DNA from: Oxalobacteraceae bacterium OTU3CAMAD1
GTDB taxonomy: Bacteria; Pseudomonadota; Gammaproteobacteria; Burkholderiales; Burkholderiaceae_D
Direction: 5' to 3'
Length of the DNA stretch: 64,000 bases
NCBI GenBank assembly: GCA_024123915.1
Contig: CP099650.1
Coordinates: forward strand, 4,898,001-4,962,000
Below the pieces are notes generated by a model that saw only the letters and a list, made by a program, of their open reading frames with translations, made no database searches and had not been told where the DNA came from. Every line of letters begins with the position of its first letter. Within the stretch, counting starts at the first letter, position 1. The position numbers and the translations under genes are program-made. Below, one piece after another: positions 1 through 9,700 of the stretch.

Positions 1-82
1 AGGAAAGAGCGGCAAGCGAACCTTATGCAACTAGCGTGCTAAGGGACGAAAGTGCCCCACCCAGTCAACCAAGGAGACAGAC

Positions 83-1564
83 ATGAGCGACATCCCCGGC
101 GCCGGCGGCGCCTTCCTCAGCCCCGCCATCTGGCGCGACCGCATCTTCAACGGCGAATGGATCGCCTCCCAGGGCGGCACCCACGTATTCACCGAACCGG
201 CCACCGGCGAGCAGCTGGGCCGCGTCGGCCTGGCCAACGCCGCCGACATCCTGGCCGCCGGCGTCCAGGCGCGCACCGCGCAAAAAGCCTGGGCCAAATC
301 GGACTACAAGGAGCGCGCCGCCATCTTCCGCCGCGCCGCCGCGTTGATCGCGCAGCACCACGACGAGCTGTCGACCTGGATCGTGCGCGAAACGGGCGCC
401 ATCCGTCCCAAGGCGGATCTCGAACTGCGCGAAGCCATCGCCCACCTGCAGGAAGCGGCGGCCATGCTGACGCAACCCAAGGGCCAGTTGCTGGCCTCCG
501 CCACCGGCACCATGAGCATCGCGCGCCGCGTGCCGCACGGCGTGGTCGGCGTGATCTCGCCGTTCAACTTCCCGCTGATCCTGTCGATCCGCTCGATCGC
601 GCCGGCGCTCGCCACCGGCAATGCGGTGGTCCACAAGCCGGACCTGCAAACCCCGATCAGCGGCGGCGTGCTGATCGCCCGCATCTTCGAGGCGGCAGGC
701 CTGCCCAAAGGCCTGCTGCACGTGCTGCCGGGCGGCGCCGACGCCGGCCAGGCGATGTGCAGCCACCCGGACATCGGCATGATCGCCTTCACCGGATCGA
801 CGGCGGCGGGCCACAGCGTCGGCGAGCTGGCCGGCCGCCACCTGAAGAAAATGTCGCTGGAACTGGGCGGCAAAAACTCGCTGATCATCCTTGACGACGC
901 CGATCCGGACGTCGCCGCCTCCAACGTGGCCTGGGCCACCTTCCTGCACCAGGGGCAAATCTGCATGTGCGCCGGCCGCATCCTGCTCCAGCGGGGCATC
1001 GCCGACGCCGTGATCGAACGCCTGACCCACAAGGCGCGCCACCTGCCGGTCGGCGATCCGATGGGCGGCGACGTCGCGCTTGGACCGCTGATCAGCGCGC
1101 GCCAGGTCCAGCGCCTGCATGCCATCGTCGAGGACAGCGTCGCCGACGGCGCGACGCTGCTGGCCGGCGGCACCTTCGACCGCCAGTTCTACAAACCGAC
1201 GGTGCTGACCGGCGCGCGCGCCGGCATGCGCTGCTTCGAGGAGGAGCTGTTCGGCCCTGTGGCGTCCATCACCGTGTTCGACACCGACGAGGAGGCCGTC
1301 GCACTGGCCTCCGCCACCACCGGCTGCCTGGCGCTGGGCGTGATCACGCCGAATCTGACTCGCGCGATGCGCATCGCCGACAGCGTGCCGTCCGGCCATG
1401 TGCACATCAACGACCAGACCGTGGTGGCCGAGGCGCACGCGCCGTTCGGCGGCGGCGGCACCTCGGGCAACGGCGGCCGCCACGGCGGCACCGTCGATTG
1501 GGACGAATTCACGCAACTGCAATGGCTCACGATCAAAACCGAAGCACCGCGCTACCCGTTCTAA
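83..1564 (+). CDS. NAD(P)-dependent aromatic aldehyde dehydrogenase
   Basis: Aldehyde dehydrogenase superfamily, 493 aa, full length. The GQIC motif places the catalytic Cys at about residue 294, and LELGGKN places the general-base Glu at about 260. The FTGST segment of the cofactor fold is present. A strong ribosome site (AAGGAGACAGAC) precedes the ATG. Overall it resembles benzaldehyde/vanillin-type dehydrogenases, which oxidise aromatic aldehydes to acids. The next gene, 27 bases on, is a coniferyl-alcohol dehydrogenase homologue, so coniferyl or a related aldehyde is the likely substrate (inference). The two enzymes would then convert an aryl alcohol to the acid through the aldehyde. The 82 bases upstream show no clear promoter, so the operon may start outside the window. 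Confidence 0.85.
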   Translation: MSDIPGAGGAFLSPAIWRDRIFNGEWIASQGGTHVFTEPATGEQLGRVGLANAADILAAGVQARTAQKAWAKSDYKERAAIFRRAAALIAQHHDELSTWIVRETGAIRPKADLELREAIAHLQEAAAMLTQPKGQLLASATGTMSIARRVPHGVVGVISPFNFPLILSIRSIAPALATGNAVVHKPDLQTPISGGVLIARIFEAAGLPKGLLHVLPGGADAGQAMCSHPDIGMIAFTGSTAAGHSVGELAGRHLKKMSLELGGKNSLIILDDADPDVAASNVAWATFLHQGQICMCAGRILLQRGIADAVIERLTHKARHLPVGDPMGGDVALGPLISARQVQRLHAIVEDSVADGATLLAGGTFDRQFYKPTVLTGARAGMRCFEEELFGPVASITVFDTDEEAVALASATTGCLALGVITPNLTRAMRIADSVPSGHVHINDQTVVAEAHAPFGGGGTSGNGGRHGGTVDWDEFTQLQWLTIKTEAPRYPF

Positions 1565-1591
1565 AAATCCAATAATCACAAAGGAGACAGC

Positions 1592-2359
1592 ATGAAGTTA
1601 CGTAACAAGACCATCGTCGTCACCGGCGCCGCGTCGGGCATCGGCGCCGAAGTGGCGCGGCTGGCGCGCTTCGAGGGCGCCACCGTCATCGGCATGGACC
1701 GCAACGATCCAGGCCTCACGCTGGACGGCTTTGTGTCGGTGGACCTGGCCAGCACCGGCAGCATCGACGACGCCATCGCCAAACTGCCGCAGCGCGTGGA
1801 CGCGTTGTGCAATATCGCCGGCGTGCCCGGCACCGCCAATCCGGCGCTGCTGGCCAAGGTCAATTACCTCGGCCTGCGCTACCTGACCTCCGGCCTGCTG
1901 CCGCGCATGCCGGCCGGCGCCTCCATCGTCAACGTCGCCTCCATCCTCGGCGCCGAGTGGCCGGCCCGCCTCGACCTGCACAAAGAGCTGGCGGCCACCG
2001 AAGGCTACGCGGCCGGCCAGGCATGGCTGGACAAGCATCCGGTGCCGGACGAGACCTGCTACCAGTATTTCAAGGAGGCGCTGATCGTCTGGACCTACGC
2101 CCAATCGCAGAAATGGTTCCTGGAGCACTCGGTGCGCATGAACAGCGTGGCGCCGGGACCGGTGTTCACGCCCATCCTCGGCGACTTCGTCTCCATGCTG
2201 GGCGAGGAGCGCGTGCAGCGCGACGCCCACCGCATGAAGCGTCCGGCCTACGCCGACGAAATAGCCTCCGTCGTCAGCTTCCTGTGCAGCGACGAATCGC
2301 GCTGGATCAGCGGCGTCAACATCCCCGTCGATGGAGGGCTGGCCTCGACCTTTATCTGA
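1592..2359 (+). CDS. calA: coniferyl-alcohol dehydrogenase (short-chain dehydrogenase, CalA type)
   Basis: Classical short-chain dehydrogenase/reductase, 255 aa, the same length I recall for CalA of Pseudomonas sp. HR199. The N-terminal TGAASGIG is the nucleotide-binding glycine motif. NVAS supplies the catalytic Ser and YQYFK the Tyr-x3-Lys pair. Segments such as CNIAGVPGTA, GAEWPARL and FKEALIVW closely match remembered CalA-type sequences. The likely reaction is NAD-dependent oxidation of coniferyl alcohol to coniferyl aldehyde. The ribosome site is AAAGGAGACAGC. It is probably co-transcribed with the upstream aldehyde dehydrogenase and the downstream envelope genes. Some homologues are annotated as hydroxysteroid dehydrogenases, so the substrate is inferred. 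Confidence 0.75.
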   Translation: MKLRNKTIVVTGAASGIGAEVARLARFEGATVIGMDRNDPGLTLDGFVSVDLASTGSIDDAIAKLPQRVDALCNIAGVPGTANPALLAKVNYLGLRYLTSGLLPRMPAGASIVNVASILGAEWPARLDLHKELAATEGYAAGQAWLDKHPVPDETCYQYFKEALIVWTYAQSQKWFLEHSVRMNSVAPGPVFTPILGDFVSMLGEERVQRDAHRMKRPAYADEIASVVSFLCSDESRWISGVNIPVDGGLASTFI

Positions 2360-2426
2360 CATCCAAAGCCAACGTACTAGAACCTGCAACTAGAACCACA
2401 CATAAAACTAAAACCAGGAGACAGCA

Positions 2427-4130
2427 ATGCATACCAAAAAAAGCCTGAGCCGGAGCATACTGGCCATGGCGGTGACGGCGGCCCTTCCCGCCGCCCACGC
2501 CTACGATTTCGAAACGTCCAATCCGGAACTGAAGATCAGCTGGAACAACACCTTCAAGTACAGCGGCGCCTATCGCCTCCAGGACGCCGATTCGCGCCTG
2601 CTGGCCGGCGGCTATCCGTCGGCGGGTCCCGGCGACTTCACCGGCTATAACCTCGACGACGGCAACCAGAACTTCCGCAACAAGGGCATCGTCTCGAGCC
2701 GGATCGACTGGCTGTCCGAATTCGACCTCGGCACCCGCACGCTGGGCATGCGCATCAGCGCCGCCGGCTGGTACGACGACGCCTATATGGGCACCAACGA
2801 CAACGGCTCGTCCGCCAGCAACGCCGTCACCCTGAACGGCCAAAGCGGCAACCGCTTCGCCAAGGGCACCAAGGTGCTCCACGGCCGCAACGCCGAACTG
2901 CTGGACGCCTTCGTCTTCGCCAAGGGCACGCTGGGCGAGCTGCCCGGCACCATCCGCGTCGGCCGCCACACGCTGCAATACGGCGAGAGCCTGTTCTTCG
3001 GCGCCAACGGCATCGCCAATGCGCAAGGACCGGTCGACCTGGTCAAGCTGCTCAGCGTACCGGGCGCGCAGTTCAAGGAGATCCTGCGTCCCGTCAACCA
3101 GGTCTCGGGCCAGTTGCAGGTGGCGCCGACCGTTTCCATCGGCGGCTACTACCAGTTCGAATGGCGGCCGACCTTGATCCCGGGCGCCGGCAGCTACCTC
3201 AGTTCCTACGACGCCGCCGGCGCGGGCGCCACCGCCTTCCTGGTCGCGCCGACCAACAGCGGCGCGCCGGCCTTCATCACCCAGCCGGACATGAAGGCCA
3301 AGAACTCCGGCCAGGGCGGCGTGCAGCTCAAATGGGCGCCGTCGGACTCGGACGTCGAATACGGCTTCTACGCGGCCCGCTACCACGACAAGTCGCCCTA
3401 CTTCTACCTGGGCTTCGCGCCGTCCTTCCCGCCCGGCGCGCCGTCCACCGTGCAAGCCGTCTACGCGGAGAACATCCGCACCTTCGGCGTCAGCGCCAGC
3501 ACCGTGATGCTGGGCGTGAACGTCGCCGCCGAGGCCTCGATCCGCCGCAACACGCCGCTGGTCAGCGACCCGACGCCAAATTTCCTGTCGCGGAACGGGA
3601 TCGGCACCATCGCCAACAACAGCGGCAATCCGGGTTACGCCGTCGGCAACACGGCGCACATCAACCTGTCGGCGATCTATGTCATGCCGACCAACCCGTT
3701 CTTCCAGGGCGCCTCGCTGCTCGGCGAAATCGCATGGAACCGGGCCACCAGCGTCGATTTCCAGGGTTCGCTCGATCCGAACACCACCCGCGACGCCACG
3801 GCCGCCCGCGTCATCTTCGAGCCGGCCTACTACCAGGTCATCGATGGACTGGACCTGACGATCCCGATCGGCATCGGATACAACATCGACGGCCGCTCGC
3901 GCGCCATCTTCAACTTCAACGGCGGCTCGGAGCACGGCGGCGACTTCAATATCGGCATCAACGCCACCTACCACCAGGACTGGAAGTTCGGCATCAGCTA
4001 CGTCAAATTCCTCGGCGGGACCGGCACCTTCCTGAAGAACAACCCGGCCACCAACACGCCGATCCTGAGCTACGCCCAGTCATTGAAGGACCGCGACTAC
4101 ATCTCCTTCAACATCAAACGCTCTTTCTAA
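2427..4130 (+). CDS. DUF1302 family outer-membrane protein
   Basis: 567 aa with an N-terminal signal peptide ending near AHA (residue 25), a periplasmic/outer-membrane product. The start of the mature part (YDFETSNPELKISWNNTFKYS) and the many aromatic-rich alternating segments ending in a terminal Phe (IKRSF) fit the DUF1302 family, predicted beta-barrels with an outer-membrane C-terminal signal. The ribosome site is CCAGGAGACAGC. It sits directly before a DUF1329 gene, the usual partner. DUF1302/DUF1329/beta-propeller/RND sets accompany catabolism of hydrophobic compounds in other proteobacteria, so passage of a hydrophobic substrate or product through the envelope is the likely role (inference). 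Confidence 0.8.
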   Translation: MHTKKSLSRSILAMAVTAALPAAHAYDFETSNPELKISWNNTFKYSGAYRLQDADSRLLAGGYPSAGPGDFTGYNLDDGNQNFRNKGIVSSRIDWLSEFDLGTRTLGMRISAAGWYDDAYMGTNDNGSSASNAVTLNGQSGNRFAKGTKVLHGRNAELLDAFVFAKGTLGELPGTIRVGRHTLQYGESLFFGANGIANAQGPVDLVKLLSVPGAQFKEILRPVNQVSGQLQVAPTVSIGGYYQFEWRPTLIPGAGSYLSSYDAAGAGATAFLVAPTNSGAPAFITQPDMKAKNSGQGGVQLKWAPSDSDVEYGFYAARYHDKSPYFYLGFAPSFPPGAPSTVQAVYAENIRTFGVSASTVMLGVNVAAEASIRRNTPLVSDPTPNFLSRNGIGTIANNSGNPGYAVGNTAHINLSAIYVMPTNPFFQGASLLGEIAWNRATSVDFQGSLDPNTTRDATAARVIFEPAYYQVIDGLDLTIPIGIGYNIDGRSRAIFNFNGGSEHGGDFNIGINATYHQDWKFGISYVKFLGGTGTFLKNNPATNTPILSYAQSLKDRDYISFNIKRSF

Positions 4131-4143
4131 GGACATAACTAAA

Positions 4144-5505
4144 ATGAAGACATCCCTGAAACTGGTCGCCGCCTCCCTGACCCTGGCCGCCGCGCTGCCG
4201 ATGCACGCCGGCGCCGCCGTCACCGCCGACGAAGCGGCCAAACTGCAAACCACCCTGACGCCGCTGGGCGCCGAAAAAGCCGGCAACAAGGACGGCTCGA
4301 TTCCCGCCTGGGAAGGCGCCTACGCCAAGGTGCCGGCGGGCTTCAAGCCGGGCGACTTCCGCGCCGATCCGTTCGCCGCCGAAAAGCCGGTGCTCGCCAT
4401 CACAGGCAAGAACGTCGACCAATACGCGGCCAAGCTGTCCGCCGCCACGGTGGCGATGCTGAAAAAGTACCCGAACTACCGTCTCGACATCTACCCTACC
4501 CACCGCACCGGCGGCGCCCCTGCCTGGGTCTATGAAAACACCTACAAGAACGCCACCCGCGCCAAGTCGGTCGACGGCGGCTACGGCGCCGAAGGCGCTT
4601 ACGGCGGCATCCCGTTCCCGATCCCCAAAACCGGCTACGAGGCGATCATGAACCACCGCCTGGCATGGACCGGCGAGGCGGCGATCATGCCGCTGCGGAC
4701 CGTCATCGTCACCCCCGACGGCAAGCGCGCCACCGCCACCGAAGCCGAACAGACCTTCATGCGCCCGTACTACTTCAAGGACGGCAGCCTGGATAAATTC
4801 GACGGCCTGTATCAATTCGGCCGCCTGATCACGCGCGCACCGGCCTCCAAGGCGGGCGAAGGCATCCTGGTCCACGACGGCATCAACGAAGCCAAGCCGC
4901 GCGCCATCTGGCAGTACCTGGTGGGCCAGCGCCGCGTGCGCCGCGCGCCGTCGGTGTCGTACGACACGCCGGATTCGGTCACCTCCGGCATCGGCTTGTT
5001 CGATGAAGCGTTCATGCTGTTCGGGCCTATCGACCACCACGAGCTGAAACTGGTCGGCAAAAAAGAGATGTACATCCCGTACAACAACAACCGCGCAGGC
5101 AGCGCCAAGATCGCCGATCTGGTCGGCCAGCAGTTCCTCAATCCGGACCTGGTGCGCTGGGAGCTGCACCGCGTGTGGGAAGTCGAAGCGACGCTCATCC
5201 CCGGCAAACGCCACGTGGTGACCAAGCGCCGCTACTACCTCGACGAGGATACCTGGCAAATCATCCTGGTGGACGGCTACGACGCCCAAGGCCAGATCTG
5301 GCGCGGCAACTACACCCTGACCCTGATGGCGCCGGACATCCCTGCGGTGCTGGGCAACGTCATGTGGGGCACGTACAACGTGCAGACCGGCGCCTATCTG
5401 CTGAACGAGGCATCCAATGAAATGCCGACGCAGTACAAAGTCATTCCGCGCCTGCCGGCCAGCTACTTCGGCCCCGAAGAGTTGGCAAATCAAGGTTCGC
5501 GCTAA
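4144..5505 (+). CDS. DUF1329 family periplasmic protein
   Basis: 453 aa, a typical length for DUF1329. A signal peptide (about residues 1-25, ending HAGA) indicates export. The mature protein begins with the family's characteristic segment (TADEAAKLQTTLTPLGAEKAGNKDG) and keeps the mid-protein hallmark VGQRRVRRAP. DUF1329 is thought to have a LolB-like lipid-binding fold, suggesting a carrier of hydrophobic molecules between inner and outer membrane. It starts 14 bases after the DUF1302 gene and precedes the beta-propeller and RND genes, consistent with a single envelope-transport unit. Family assignment is firm; the transported compound is unknown. Confidence 0.82.
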   Translation: MKTSLKLVAASLTLAAALPMHAGAAVTADEAAKLQTTLTPLGAEKAGNKDGSIPAWEGAYAKVPAGFKPGDFRADPFAAEKPVLAITGKNVDQYAAKLSAATVAMLKKYPNYRLDIYPTHRTGGAPAWVYENTYKNATRAKSVDGGYGAEGAYGGIPFPIPKTGYEAIMNHRLAWTGEAAIMPLRTVIVTPDGKRATATEAEQTFMRPYYFKDGSLDKFDGLYQFGRLITRAPASKAGEGILVHDGINEAKPRAIWQYLVGQRRVRRAPSVSYDTPDSVTSGIGLFDEAFMLFGPIDHHELKLVGKKEMYIPYNNNRAGSAKIADLVGQQFLNPDLVRWELHRVWEVEATLIPGKRHVVTKRRYYLDEDTWQIILVDGYDAQGQIWRGNYTLTLMAPDIPAVLGNVMWGTYNVQTGAYLLNEASNEMPTQYKVIPRLPASYFGPEELANQGSR

Positions 5506-5527
5506 GCCTTAGACCACTGAAAGGTAA

Positions 5528-6634
5528 ATGATGGTCAGATCGAATCCACTCTTCACACGCTTCCGCGCCGCGCCGCTGGCTGCGGCCATGACCTTGGCGT
5601 TGGCCGCGAGCGCTGTCCACGCCAACACCGGCGACAAGGTGGCGGTGCCGGCGGCCCTGGTCCAGCCGGCGCTGGTCACGCCCAAGGCGCTGCACGCGGC
5701 GATGCTGGCGGTCGGCGGCGCCGGCACGCGGCTGGTGGCGGCCGGCGAACGGGGCATCATCCTGTACTCCGACGACGCCGGCAAGTCCTGGCGCCAGGCG
5801 GCGGTGCCGGTCAGCGTCAGCCTCACGGCGCTGCAGTTCGTCGACAGCAAGAACGGGTGGGCGGTCGGCCATCAGGGCGTGGTGCTGCGCACCAGGGACG
5901 GTGGCGCCACATGGCAAAAACAGCTCGATGGCATCCAGGCCGCCGCGCTGGTGCTGAGCGACGCCACCGCCTCCTTCGGCCCGGAACGCGACAAGGCGGT
6001 GGCGGACGCCCAGCGCCTGGTCGACGACGGTCCGGACAAGCCTTTCCTCGATCTGTACTTCGATAGCCCCACCAGCGGCTATGTGCTGGGCGCCTACAAC
6101 ATGATGTTCCGCACCGTCGATGGCGGCGCCACCTGGCAACCGTGGCAAAGCCGCGTCGCCAATCCCAAGGGGCTGCACCTGTACGGCATGCGCGGCACCG
6201 CCAGCGCCATCTACCTGGCCGGGGAACAGGGCCTGCTGCTGCGCTCCACCGACAAGGGCGCCAGTTTCAGCGCCTTGCCGACGCCGTACAAGGGCAGCTA
6301 TTTCGGGCTGCTCTCCGCGCGCGGCGGCGTGCTGCTGGCGTACGGCTTGCGCGGCAACGCGTTCCGCTCCACCGACCAGGGCATGACCTGGAGCCAGGTC
6401 ACGACCGGGGTCCAGGCCTCGCTGGCGGCCGGCACGGTGATGGCCGACGGCACCGTGGTGCTGGTCAGCCAGGGCGGCGACCTGCTGGTCAGCCGCGACG
6501 ACGGCCGCACCTTCGCCCCGCAAGCCGGCACCGCATTGCCGCTGGCAGCGGTCGCGCAGGCGGGCGACGGCACGCTGGTAGTGGCCGGATTACGCGGCGT
6601 GCGCCGAATCGCGGAGACACGTAGGGCGGATTAG
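5528..6634 (+). CDS. Ycf48/BNR-repeat beta-propeller protein, exported
   Basis: 368 aa with a signal peptide (about 1-31, ending VHA) and repeated propeller blades of the pattern G-x-I-L-Y-S-D-D-A-G-K-S-W and R-T-x-D-G-G-x-T-W, typical of Ycf48/Hcf136-like and sialidase BNR repeats. These proteins are usually scaffolds or assembly factors. It lies 23 bases after the DUF1329 gene, before the RND transporter, the order seen in similar clusters. An alternative ATG lies one codon downstream (5531) and is better spaced from GAAAGG. The last four codons and the TAG stop lie inside a dispersed palindromic repeat (6618-6714), so the native C-terminus may have been altered by insertion. Confidence 0.8.
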   Translation: MMVRSNPLFTRFRAAPLAAAMTLALAASAVHANTGDKVAVPAALVQPALVTPKALHAAMLAVGGAGTRLVAAGERGIILYSDDAGKSWRQAAVPVSVSLTALQFVDSKNGWAVGHQGVVLRTRDGGATWQKQLDGIQAAALVLSDATASFGPERDKAVADAQRLVDDGPDKPFLDLYFDSPTSGYVLGAYNMMFRTVDGGATWQPWQSRVANPKGLHLYGMRGTASAIYLAGEQGLLLRSTDKGASFSALPTPYKGSYFGLLSARGGVLLAYGLRGNAFRSTDQGMTWSQVTTGVQASLAAGTVMADGTVVLVSQGGDLLVSRDDGRTFAPQAGTALPLAAVAQAGDGTLVVAGLRGVRRIAETRRAD

Positions 6635-6714
6635 CGCAGCGTAATCGGCCATGCATGAGCCGACAGGACGCACGCATGGCCGATTACGGCGTTCCGCCTA
6701 ATCCGCCCTACGTG
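6618..6714. repeat. dispersed palindromic (REP/BIME-like) element, copy 1
   Basis: About 97 bases bounded by CACGTAGGGCGGATTA and its exact reverse complement TAATCCGCCCTACGTG. Inner parts contain GTAATCGGCCAT and ATGGCCGATTAC, so the whole can fold into one long stem. One arm carries GCGCAGC and the other GGCGGAACGCC, the two half-unit variants seen in the other copies. It overlaps the stop codon of the Ycf48-like gene and separates it from the RND fusion gene. It could act as an RNA-stabilising or attenuating hairpin. Related copies lie at 10960, 40822 and 47766. Confidence 0.9.
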
Positions 6715-6760
6715 TATCCCGTGTCACTCCCCTCTTTCATACCAACATGGTTGGAGCATC

Positions 6761-9700
6761 ATGAACACAGATAACGACTTGGAACAACAGCCGGTCATAC
6801 GGCGGCTCGAGGACTTCGACACCGCCTCCGGCAATCTCGGCGAACGCGCGCTATTCAATTACCGCCCGCTGGTGATCTTCCTCTGCCTGCTGGCGACGAT
6901 CGTGCTGGGCTTCCAGGCCACGCGCATCAAACTCAATGCCAGCTTCGAGAAGATGATCCCCAGCGCCCACCCCTACGTGGTGAACTACCTGGCCAACAAG
7001 AGCGATCTCAATGGCCTGGGCAACTCGGTGCGCATCGCGGTGGAAGCGAAGAACGGCACCATCTACGACCGCGCCTACCTCGACACCCTGCAACGCCTCA
7101 ACGACGAGTTGTTCCTGTTGCCAGGCGTCGACCGGCCGTTCATGAAATCGCTGTGGACCCCGAGCACGCGCTGGGCCGCCGTGACCGAGGACGGCCTCGA
7201 CGGCGGCACCGTCATCCCGGACGGCTACGACGGTTCCGCCGGCAGCCTTGAACAACTGCGCGCGAACGTCGCCCGCTCAGGCGAAATCGGCCAACTGGTG
7301 GCCTCCAACTTCAAATCCAGCATCGTCTTCGTGCCGCTGATGGACAAGGTGCCGCAAACCGGCGAGGCGCTGGACTACCGCGTGCTGTCCGAAAGCTTGG
7401 AGAAGATCCGCGCCAAGTATGAAAAGGAAGGCGTCAGCATCCACATCACCGGCTTCGCCAAGATCGTCGGCGACCTGATAGAGGGCCTGCAGCAGGTACT
7501 GCTGTTCTTCGTGCTGGCGATCGCCATCTGCGGCGGTGTACTGTACTGGTACACACGCTGCTGGCGCAGCACCACGCTGGTGGTGGTGTGCTCGCTGGTG
7601 GCGGTGCTGTGGCAATGCGGCCTGCTGGCCACCCTGCACTACGAGCTCGATCCCTACTCGATCCTGGTACCGTTCCTGGTATTCGCCATCGGCATGAGCC
7701 ACGGCGCCCAGAAAATGAACGGCATCATGCAGGACGTCGGACGCGGCACCCACCGCGTGGTCGCCGCGCGCTACACCTTCCGCCGCCTGTTCGCCGCCGG
7801 CCTGACCGCGCTGCTGTGCGACGCCGTCGGCTTCCTGGTGCTGGTCAGCATCCAGATCAAGGTAATCCAGGATCTCGCCGTCATCGCCAGCATCGGCGTG
7901 GCGGTGCTGATCTTCACCAACCTGGTGCTGCTGCCGGTGCTGCTGTCGTATACCGGCGTCAGCGCCAAGGCGGCGCAACGCACCCTCCAGGCCGACAGTG
8001 GCGGCGACAAGAAGCAGCCATGGCTGTGGACCTTCCTCGACCGCTTCACCCAGCGCCGCTGGGCGACGGTCACCGTGGCCGCCAGCGTGCTGCTGGGCGG
8101 CCTGGGTTTCGCTTACAGCCTCAATCTCAAGGTCGGCGATCTCGATCCCGGCGCGCCCGAGCTGCGCGCGGACTCGCGCTACAACCGAGACAACGGCTAC
8201 CTGGTCTCCAACTACGCCGCCAGCTCGGACATCTTCGTCGTCATGATCAAGACGCCGCCGGACCAGTGCACGCAATACGCCACCTTGTCCAAGGTGGACG
8301 AACTGGCGTGGCAACTGGAACAGCTGCCCGGCGTCGACTCGACCAATTCGATGGCAGCGCTGAGCAAGCTGGCCACCACCGGCTACAACGAGGGCAACTT
8401 CAAATGGTTCGACCTGATCCCCAACGCCGGCGCGCTGGGCGCGGTGCAAACCCGCGCGCCACGTGAACTGTTCAACCAAAGCTGCTCGCTGCTGTCGCTG
8501 TACGTCTACCTGAAGGACCACAAGGCCGAAACGCTCACCCGCGTGGTGGACGCGGTCGAAGCCTTCGCCGCCGCCAACAACACGCCGGACGTGCAGTTCC
8601 AGCTGGCGGCAGGCAGCGCGGGGATCGAGGCGGCCACCAACATCGTCGTCAAGAAGGCCATGCGCGACATGCTGTTCTGGGTGTATGGCGCGGTGATCCT
8701 GCTGTGCTACGCCACCTTCCGCTCATGGCGCGCGGTGCTGGTGGCGGTGCTGCCGCTGGTGCTCACGTCGATCCTGTGCGAGGTGTTGATGGTGGTGCTG
8801 GGCATGGGCGTCAAAGTGGCGACCTTGCCGGTGATCGCGCTGGGCGTCGGCATCGGCGTCGACTACGCGCTGTATGTGCTCAGCGTGATGTTGAGCCGCA
8901 TGCGCGCCGGCGACAGCCTGTCGGCGGCCTATCTGCACGCGCTGCAGTTCACCGGCCGCGTGGTCATCCTGACCGGCGTGACCTTGGCGGTGGCGGTGGC
9001 GACCTGGCTGTTCTCGTCGATCAAATTCCAGGCCGATATGGGCATCCTGCTGGCCTTCATGTTCTTGTGGAATATGGTCGGCGCCCTGGTGCTGGTGCCC
9101 GCGCTGGCGCACTTCCTGATGCCGGGGAAGACAGCACGCCAGCCGTCGCCTCCGGGCGCCAAGGCCGATCCTGCGACACTGGCCACGCCCGCCCCCGAGT
9201 CGCTGCGCCAGACCGAGACGGGCGCAGTGGTCGGCCGCGAGGACCTGCACGACACCCACGCCTGGCTTGGCCTGCCGTACGCGCAACCGCCAATTGGACC
9301 GCTGCGCTGGAAGGCGCCCCGCCCCGCGCTGCCGTGGGGCGGCGTGCGCCAGGCGACCGTCTGCGGACCAGCGGCGATGCAGCCGGGTGGCGTCTCGCTG
9401 GAGCTGCCGCCGGACCGGTGGGGCTTGCCGGCCGGCGCCGAGGACTGCCTGTCGCTCAACATCTTCGCGCCGCGACGCGTCGCCGAGGCCTTGCCGGTGA
9501 TGTTCTGGATACACGGGGGCGCCAACTCCTCCGGCACCGCCGCCACCTACACCACGCTGCGCAACCTGGCGGGGCAAGACCAGGTGATCGTCGTGTCGGC
9601 CAACTACCGCCTCGGCATCTTCGGCTGGTTCAGTCTCGAGGAGCTGGCGAGGGAGGACGACACGCCGGCCGACCGCTCCGGCAATTTCGGCACGCTGGAC

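Noticed and set aside
65..1579. 504-codon minus-strand frame opposite the aldehyde dehydrogenase
   Set aside because: Catalytic Cys and Glu motifs are on the plus strand; the antisense product has no recognisable domain.
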